DNA of 17,835 bases from JAAXVZ01 sp964392465 (GTDB taxonomy: Archaea > Nanobdellota > Nanobdellia > Woesearchaeales > GW2011-AR15): assembly GCA_964392465.1 (NCBI GenBank), contig CAYMPC010000021.1, forward strand, positions 1-17,835, written 5' to 3'. Of the stretch, positions 13,076 to 17,835 are shown in pieces. The position numbers and the translations under genes were made by a program. How positions within the stretch are numbered: the first letter of the stretch is position 1; every line of letters begins with the position of its first letter. The notes beneath the pieces were generated by a model that worked only from the letters and a program-made list of their open reading frames with translations, was not told the DNA's origin and did not search any database.

Positions 13076-14131
13076 ATGCCAGTTAAACAAGAAAACAAAG
13101 AAGTTGTAAAAGAGATTGTAATATTGGAAGATTTAGAAGTTCCGAAGGTTAAAATGACAAAAAAAGAAATTAATGAAAACAAAAAAGAAGTTGAAACAGA
13201 AGAATTGACAGTTATGGACTTACCAGGGGTTGGGCCAGCTACTGCTGAAAAATTAGCTACTGCAGGATATGAAAATTTAATGGCGCTTGCTGTTGCCACA
13301 CCAGGTGAATTGGTTGAAGCTGCTGAGATTACAGAGGCTGCTGCAAAAAAAATAATTTATGCTGCTAGATCTGCATTAAAGATGGGATTTGAATCTGGAA
13401 TAGATATTTTGAAAAAAAGACAAAATGTTCTGAAAATATTTACTGGTTCAAAAAATCTAGATACTCTTCTTGGAGGAGGCTTTGAGACAGGCGCTATTGT
13501 TGAATGTTTTGGAGAATTTGGTTCTGGAAAAACACAGATAGCACATTCTTTAGCTGTACAGTGCCAAAAACAAGATCCAAGTGCAATCGCTGTTTTTATT
13601 GACACTGAAAATACATTCAGGCCAGAAAGAATTATTGAGCTAGCAAAAGGAGCTGGCTCAGATCCTGATAAAGTATTGGGCAATATTAAAGTGGCGAGAG
13701 CTTATAATTCAGATCATCAAATGTTGCTTGCTGAAAAAGTTTCTGAATTAATAACAAAACAAAACCTTAATGTCAAGGTTGTGATTGTTGATTCTTTGAC
13801 AGCACATTTTAGAGCAGAATTTATCGGAAGAGGAACTCTTGCAGAGAGACAGCAAAAATTGAATAAGCATATGCATGAATTATTGAAACTTGCTGATTCA
13901 TATAATCTATTAGTATATGTAACAAACCAAGTTATGTCTCGCCCAGATGTGTTTTTTGGAGATCCTACTGCTGCTATTGGTGGACATGTTGTTGCCCATT
14001 CTTCTACTTTCAGAATATATTTAAGAAAGGGAAAGAAAAACAGCAGAGTTGCAAAACTTATTGATAGTCCAAATCTGCCAGATGGTGAAACCGCATTTAT
14101 GGTTGAAACTCCTGGTTTAAGAGATATTTAA
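13076..14131 (+). CDS. radA: DNA repair and recombination protein RadA
   Basis: RadA is the archaeal Rad51/RecA-family recombinase, forming ATP-dependent filaments on ssDNA and catalysing strand exchange. The 351 residues match the family. After an unusual charged Lys/Glu N-terminus (1-42) comes a helix-hairpin-helix domain (LPGVGPATAEKL, about 49-60). The linker carries the polymerisation motif FESG (105-108). The ATPase core has Walker A GEFGSGKT (146-153), FIDTENTFRPERI, Walker B VVIVD (235-239), L1 around FIGRGTLAERQ, and L2 around SRPDVFFGDPTAAIGGHVVAH. These features and the absence of a zinc finger and lid separate it from RadB and Sms. The gene follows the PC4-like candidate by 39 bp with its own Shine-Dalgarno sequence but no evident promoter, so both depend on the promoter at 12622. 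Confidence 0.96.
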   Translation: MPVKQENKEVVKEIVILEDLEVPKVKMTKKEINENKKEVETEELTVMDLPGVGPATAEKLATAGYENLMALAVATPGELVEAAEITEAAAKKIIYAARSALKMGFESGIDILKKRQNVLKIFTGSKNLDTLLGGGFETGAIVECFGEFGSGKTQIAHSLAVQCQKQDPSAIAVFIDTENTFRPERIIELAKGAGSDPDKVLGNIKVARAYNSDHQMLLAEKVSELITKQNLNVKVVIVDSLTAHFRAEFIGRGTLAERQQKLNKHMHELLKLADSYNLLVYVTNQVMSRPDVFFGDPTAAIGGHVVAHSSTFRIYLRKGKKNSRVAKLIDSPNLPDGETAFMVETPGLRDI

Positions 14132-14152
14132 TTTTTTTATTTTATTTATTAT
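14132..14152 (+). terminator. T-rich terminator after radA
   Basis: Seven T residues directly after the TAA are followed by ATTTTATTTATT, a typical archaeal oligo-T termination region. It lies in the 53-bp convergent gap with the large envelope gene. Confidence 0.55.
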
Positions 14153-14184
14153 TCAAAAAAGAACTAATTCTATTATACAAAAGT

Positions 14185-17100
14185 TTAACATCCTCCCGGC
14201 TTGACTGATTGCGCTGGGTTTGTGCACATTGGTTGCCTACAGTAAGCAGTTGAAACAAGTTGGGCGTCTGAACAACCTTGTGTTCTCATTATTTGTCCAA
14301 CTTCCTGGGCATGTATCCATGTGCCTCCTACCAAAAAGCAATAATATTGACTTCCAGAATAATATTCAGCTCCCCATTCAGAATATATACTATTCCCTCC
14401 ACAAGATTGAAAGGTATGCATTAATTCATGTACAAATAATTTTGATAGTGTTGTACTACTTGCATAAGCTAACTTATCGTGTTTACAATATATCCCATAG
14501 CCGTGGCATCCTGAATGAACCCAACACCATGCCCAATCTGCAATATCGCTTGTACAGTCTGTATAAAGGTTTGCAGTGCCTCCCATTGATGCTCTCGCCT
14601 GTTCAAATATACTCTGATAAGTTCCAGTATATATCTTTGTTGGGGGTTGTGGTGTTGTTGTCTGTGGAGTACATGTAAAAACTCCTGAATCTTTCCATCT
14701 TAAAAATTCATCAACAACAATTTTTGAAAATAATTGGTGTCCTTTCATATTAATGTGAACCCCATCATTATAAAAATAACTAGTACAGCCTTCACTTTCA
14801 AAAACCTCTTTCATTTTGCTCCTAACATCTATATATAGTACTCCTTCTTGGCTTTTTGCTAGTGCAATATCTCTTTCTGAAATTTCATCATGACTTGCCT
14901 CATCTACTTCATAATAGCTTGAACTTTCAGGACAAGATGGAAGTGTTGTAAGAAGAAGAGGAATAATCTTTTTTTGTTTTAATTCACTTATTATTTGATT
15001 ATATCCCCTATAGTATTTGCCTTCATACGTCCAACCATTATAATGATTATTTATGCTCCATTGCGCATCATTCATACCAAACCAAAGCATAACAATATTC
15101 ACATCACTAGGCAAAATATCTGTTTCAAAAACATCATTTGGTGCTGCAATTCCTTGGCTAATCCTAGGTGGGCTTTCAATTCTCTGTCCACCAAGACCTA
15201 TTGCTTTCACATTAATGTTTTGCCCAACTCTTGTGAATTCTGAATTTAGAGGAGTGCCAAAATCATTATGGCCTTTTGTATTACTATCCCCAAAAAGAAT
15301 AATATTAAGGCTTTCAGGGAAACATATATTATCTTTGTATTCTGAAGAAAACATTCCTTCTGGAGTTTCATCATAAGTTTCTTCTTCAATTTCTTTAATA
15401 CCTTTTGTATGCATTGTCAAAGCAAACTTAAGATTTAATGATCTTTCTGTATATTTTTCATCTATCTCCTCATAAGCAATTATTTTGTCTCCTGTTTCTA
15501 TGCAAATTTTAAGTGTCTGGCTTGAATCATAATCTGCTGGTTTTTTAATGCAGTCTTTCCCATCCCAAACCTTATCTTTTTCATAACATTTTTTTTCTTC
15601 TTCATCACTTGGGCAATAATCAATATACCAGTTGTTTTTGCTGTTTGTCTGTAAAACCTCTATTGCACATGACTTGTATGTTTTAAGGTCATTTCTGCAT
15701 TTCAATATTTCTCCTTTGCTAACGCATTCCTGGTTTAAATTATCCTCATCCAAACAAGATGATGGCTGAATAAAGTCATAATTACAATTATATGTTTGAT
15801 AATTTGAACTACCTTCTATATAGCATTTTAAAATTTCACCTTGTTTTGTACATTGTTGGATTGTATCATTATCATCTTTACAATCTTCTGGCTGAATCAG
15901 TTCATATGGACAAACATATTCAACATCAAAAACACAATCATGCACTTGCTCAATTAGATCTTTGTTCGCAAAAGAAAGCATCGCATTGAATTCTGAAAGA
16001 TTAATATCAACTTCTTGATCTGATAAAAAATTAATATAATAATATCCTTGCTTGCCTGTCTCACTTATCTGTTTTATCTGCAATTCTGTATTTGTTAATC
16101 CTGATGTATCAGTTGGATCGCCTGGTTGTGGATCTGTATCATCTATGGGAATATTATCAGGGCATGCACCTACAAATTGGCTTTCTCTAGCATGAAAGGT
16201 TTCCACATATTGTCTGTTTGCCTCAAAAGGCCCGCATGCCCAACCATTATATCCTTTTATTGCAATATCCCAGCTAACATATGTTTTAAAAGGATAACCT
16301 TGTTCTGTGCAATCATAATCGCATTTAAAATTTGAATCAAGGCAATTACTATTTATATTGCATTGGCATGCTGAAACAACATTACATATGCCATAGGCAG
16401 ATGAACATTTTCCAAGTATTTCTTTAATAGCACATTCTATATTATCTTTTACATTTTTTATATCTAGCTGGTGTCCATCAATATAACTATTACCACAACC
16501 ATAAAAAGGCCCTGAAGAAGGAACATCGCTTGGAGAGAAACCATGATCTATCTGCATTATTCCAACTCCGCCGTCAAAACTTACACAAACACCATCTATA
16601 CAATGAGCACAACCATGACAATAATGATTACTTCCGCTTTCCTGGCTTGCGATAGTAAGTAATAAGCTTGACCTTATGTTGTATCCTTTTTCTTGATATT
16701 GTTTAGCTAGCTTACATATTTCTTTTTGCTGATCACTCAATTGTTCATAAGTAATATATCCAGTAAGTTCATTAGTTTTTATTTTACTTTCTTTGGGGAA
16801 AAAATAAAAAACTGAAAACAAAATAGAAAAAATCATAAATAGAGAAATTACAATAATATTCTTCTTTTTTATAAAATAAATTATTAGAATAAGTAATAAA
16901 AGAAGTACAAAAGATATTATTCCTCCTTCTAACCAAGTTATTTTTATTGTCTTTATTGGGTCTTTTTTGTCTTCTATTATACATCTGCCTTTTACGCAAC
17001 ATCTATCACTTTCACCTTTTACATCAATAAAAGTGCCTGTGCATACTTCCTCTTCTGAACAAATCTGACCTAAAAAAGTCTCGCTGCATTTTTCTAAGAT

Positions 17101-17727
17101 ACCATCTTGAGGATATTCCTGAAAAGAAAGGTTTTGATAAGAAAGATTATTCTGGCATATTTCTTTATCTTCATCCCAATTTATAAGCAAGCTTATACAA
17201 TCAGAATCGCATATTCCATCTTTTTCAGTATTACAAAAGTAATCCTGTTTGCTTTGACTACAATCTTCGCAGGTTAATTCATTTTCAAAAGTATTGCATA
17301 AAGAATCTATACATGATTCACATATCTGGTTGTTATTGCAGAAAGAAATTATTTTTTCATATATGACTTCTTCTCCTGAATATATCTCAATTTTTTTTGT
17401 TTTTGCAGTTTCTTGGTCATACGGAAAAAGAGTATAAGTAGAGATTGCTCCTATTTTATTAGAAATTATATTGTTTTCATCATCCATCAAATTTATAATA
17501 TATTCTTTTTCTGTTGTTTCTATACCATAAGACAAAAGGTCATTGTAGTAAGAATTATTACTGATTACCTTTATATCTAAAACATATAGTTTCCCTTCAT
17601 ATTCTATGGTTTTCAATAAAATATTTTTTTCATCATAGGAAGAGGAAAAAGACAATTGAATTAGGAAAATAAGAGTTAATAAAGAGAGAATATACATGAT
17701 TTTTTTATTTTTTTGAATTTCTTTCAT
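14185..17727 (-). CDS. Large envelope protein: lytic-transglycosylase-like, SGNH hydrolase and HExxH metallopeptidase domains
   Basis: The 1180 residues begin with a signal peptide/anchor (about 8-30). An exterior domain follows with a Cys-rich stretch (130-250, including GICDSDC). Two membrane helices (about 266-286 and 291-310) are separated by IKKKN, which places everything after 311 outside. Next is a lysozyme/SLT-like domain (about 335-515): SQESG with Glu363, GVGIMQID (387-394), GYNGWACG (492-499). Two similar Cys-rich repeats follow (604-635 and 646-677, each ending GEILKC). An SGNH hydrolase domain spans about 803-1010: GDSN with Ser815, GLGG, GMND (884-887), DGVH with Asp988 and His991. 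After a Thr/Pro linker comes a zinc peptidase domain with HELMH (1100-1104) and candidate third ligands Glu1117/Glu1121. It starts 8 bp after the previous stop without an obvious Shine-Dalgarno sequence. The substrate is inferred to be cell-wall material. Confidence 0.8.
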   Translation of the reverse strand: MKEIQKNKKIMYILSLLTLIFLIQLSFSSSYDEKNILLKTIEYEGKLYVLDIKVISNNSYYNDLLSYGIETTEKEYIINLMDDENNIISNKIGAISTYTLFPYDQETAKTKKIEIYSGEEVIYEKIISFCNNNQICESCIDSLCNTFENELTCEDCSQSKQDYFCNTEKDGICDSDCISLLINWDEDKEICQNNLSYQNLSFQEYPQDGILEKCSETFLGQICSEEEVCTGTFIDVKGESDRCCVKGRCIIEDKKDPIKTIKITWLEGGIISFVLLLLLILIIYFIKKKNIIVISLFMIFSILFSVFYFFPKESKIKTNELTGYITYEQLSDQQKEICKLAKQYQEKGYNIRSSLLLTIASQESGSNHYCHGCAHCIDGVCVSFDGGVGIMQIDHGFSPSDVPSSGPFYGCGNSYIDGHQLDIKNVKDNIECAIKEILGKCSSAYGICNVVSACQCNINSNCLDSNFKCDYDCTEQGYPFKTYVSWDIAIKGYNGWACGPFEANRQYVETFHARESQFVGACPDNIPIDDTDPQPGDPTDTSGLTNTELQIKQISETGKQGYYYINFLSDQEVDINLSEFNAMLSFANKDLIEQVHDCVFDVEYVCPYELIQPEDCKDDNDTIQQCTKQGEILKCYIEGSSNYQTYNCNYDFIQPSSCLDEDNLNQECVSKGEILKCRNDLKTYKSCAIEVLQTNSKNNWYIDYCPSDEEEKKCYEKDKVWDGKDCIKKPADYDSSQTLKICIETGDKIIAYEEIDEKYTERSLNLKFALTMHTKGIKEIEEETYDETPEGMFSSEYKDNICFPESLNIILFGDSNTKGHNDFGTPLNSEFTRVGQNINVKAIGLGGQRIESPPRISQGIAAPNDVFETDILPSDVNIVMLWFGMNDAQWSINNHYNGWTYEGKYYRGYNQIISELKQKKIIPLLLTTLPSCPESSSYYEVDEASHDEISERDIALAKSQEGVLYIDVRSKMKEVFESEGCTSYFYNDGVHINMKGHQLFSKIVVDEFLRWKDSGVFTCTPQTTTPQPPTKIYTGTYQSIFEQARASMGGTANLYTDCTSDIADWAWCWVHSGCHGYGIYCKHDKLAYASSTTLSKLFVHELMHTFQSCGGNSIYSEWGAEYYSGSQYYCFLVGGTWIHAQEVGQIMRTQGCSDAQLVSTAYCRQPMCTNPAQSVKPGGC

Positions 17728-17735
17728 TTTAATTA

Positions 17736-17835
17736 TTATGATTCTTTTTCAACTATTATTCCTCTAAAACTAATACAATTCTCTGGTTCTGTTTCAAGAT
17801 ATGTTGGACTTACTCCTGTGCCCCCTCCATAAGAG
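17736..17835 (-). CDS. C-terminal end of a truncated upstream gene
   Basis: An open minus-strand frame enters from the window edge and ends at the TAA at 17736-17738, giving 32 residues that include YGGGTGVSPTYLETEPENC and a final GIIVEKES. Codon choice is that of the neighbouring genes. Only 8 bp separate its stop from the ATG of the 1180-residue envelope protein, so the two probably share an operon, and the envelope gene's promoter is likely outside the window. The fragment is too short to identify; the Cys and Gly-rich run would suit an exported protein. Confidence 0.6.
   Translation of the reverse strand, partial: SYGGGTGVSPTYLETEPENCISFRGIIVEKES

Noticed and set aside
13382..13402. RadA polymerisation motif FESG instead of FxxA
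   Set aside because: I first read the Gly as a loss of function, but as I recall methanogen RadA proteins carry a similar FKSG, so it appears to be ordinary archaeal variation.
13357..13683. 108-codon minus-strand open frame inside radA
   Set aside because: It is fully antisense to the RadA linker and ATPase core; the open frame follows from the codon use of radA.
15053..15376. 107-codon plus-strand open frame inside the envelope gene
   Set aside because: It is antisense to the SGNH domain coding region, has no promoter or ribosome-binding site, and its product shows no domain.

Overview
The window reads as a piece of an AT-rich archaeal genome, most likely a DPANN-type archaeon (Woesearchaeota/Pacearchaeota-like; inferred from gene content and style, not proven). 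The evidence is archaeal RadA, a zinc-finger RPA, RNA polymerase subunit Rpo10, GatD of the archaeal GatDE amidotransferase, an archaeal-type AsnRS, and TATA-box promoters that mostly give leaderless transcripts. Several surface proteins carry N-terminal anchors of the style common in DPANN genomes. Standard stop codons are used.

Layout. 1-80 is a GC-richer edge unlike the rest. 159-1457 (+) is gatD. 1470-5832 (-) holds a membrane-anchored M23 peptidase, asnS, and an MBL-fold protein that has lost its metal ligands. 5945-7081 (+) is an alkaline-phosphatase-superfamily phosphodiesterase. 7132-8020 (-) holds rpo10 and a transglutaminase-like protein. 8122-9464 (+) is a translationally coupled pair of paralogous membrane-anchored proteins. 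9479-11048 (-) holds thpR, a TRAM-domain protein and a small membrane protein. 11179-14131 (+) is an ssDNA/recombination block: RPA, a repeat-rich spacer, a structured leader, a small PC4-like candidate protein, and RadA. 14185-17727 (-) is a 1180-residue multidomain envelope protein (lytic-transglycosylase-like, SGNH hydrolase and HExxH peptidase domains), placed 8 bp after the end of a truncated upstream gene.

How the parts relate. GatD and AsnRS serve aminoacyl-tRNA supply: Gln-tRNA by transamidation, Asn-tRNA directly. RPA, the small protein and RadA probably act together on single-stranded DNA. Two exported proteins carry folds normally used on bacterial peptidoglycan, which is unexpected in an archaeon and may point to attack on, or interaction with, bacteria.

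The most unusual non-coding signal is at 12396-12751. Five copies of CACTGGACA lie upstream of a strong TATA box. The predicted transcript opens with a 9-bp hairpin capped by a GAAA tetraloop, followed by a second hairpin, a 9-codon mini-ORF and two Shine-Dalgarno sequences, all in front of the small-protein/radA operon. Elsewhere in the window most genes seem leaderless, with the TATA centre 25.5-26.5 nt from the ATG; this corrects several start codons.
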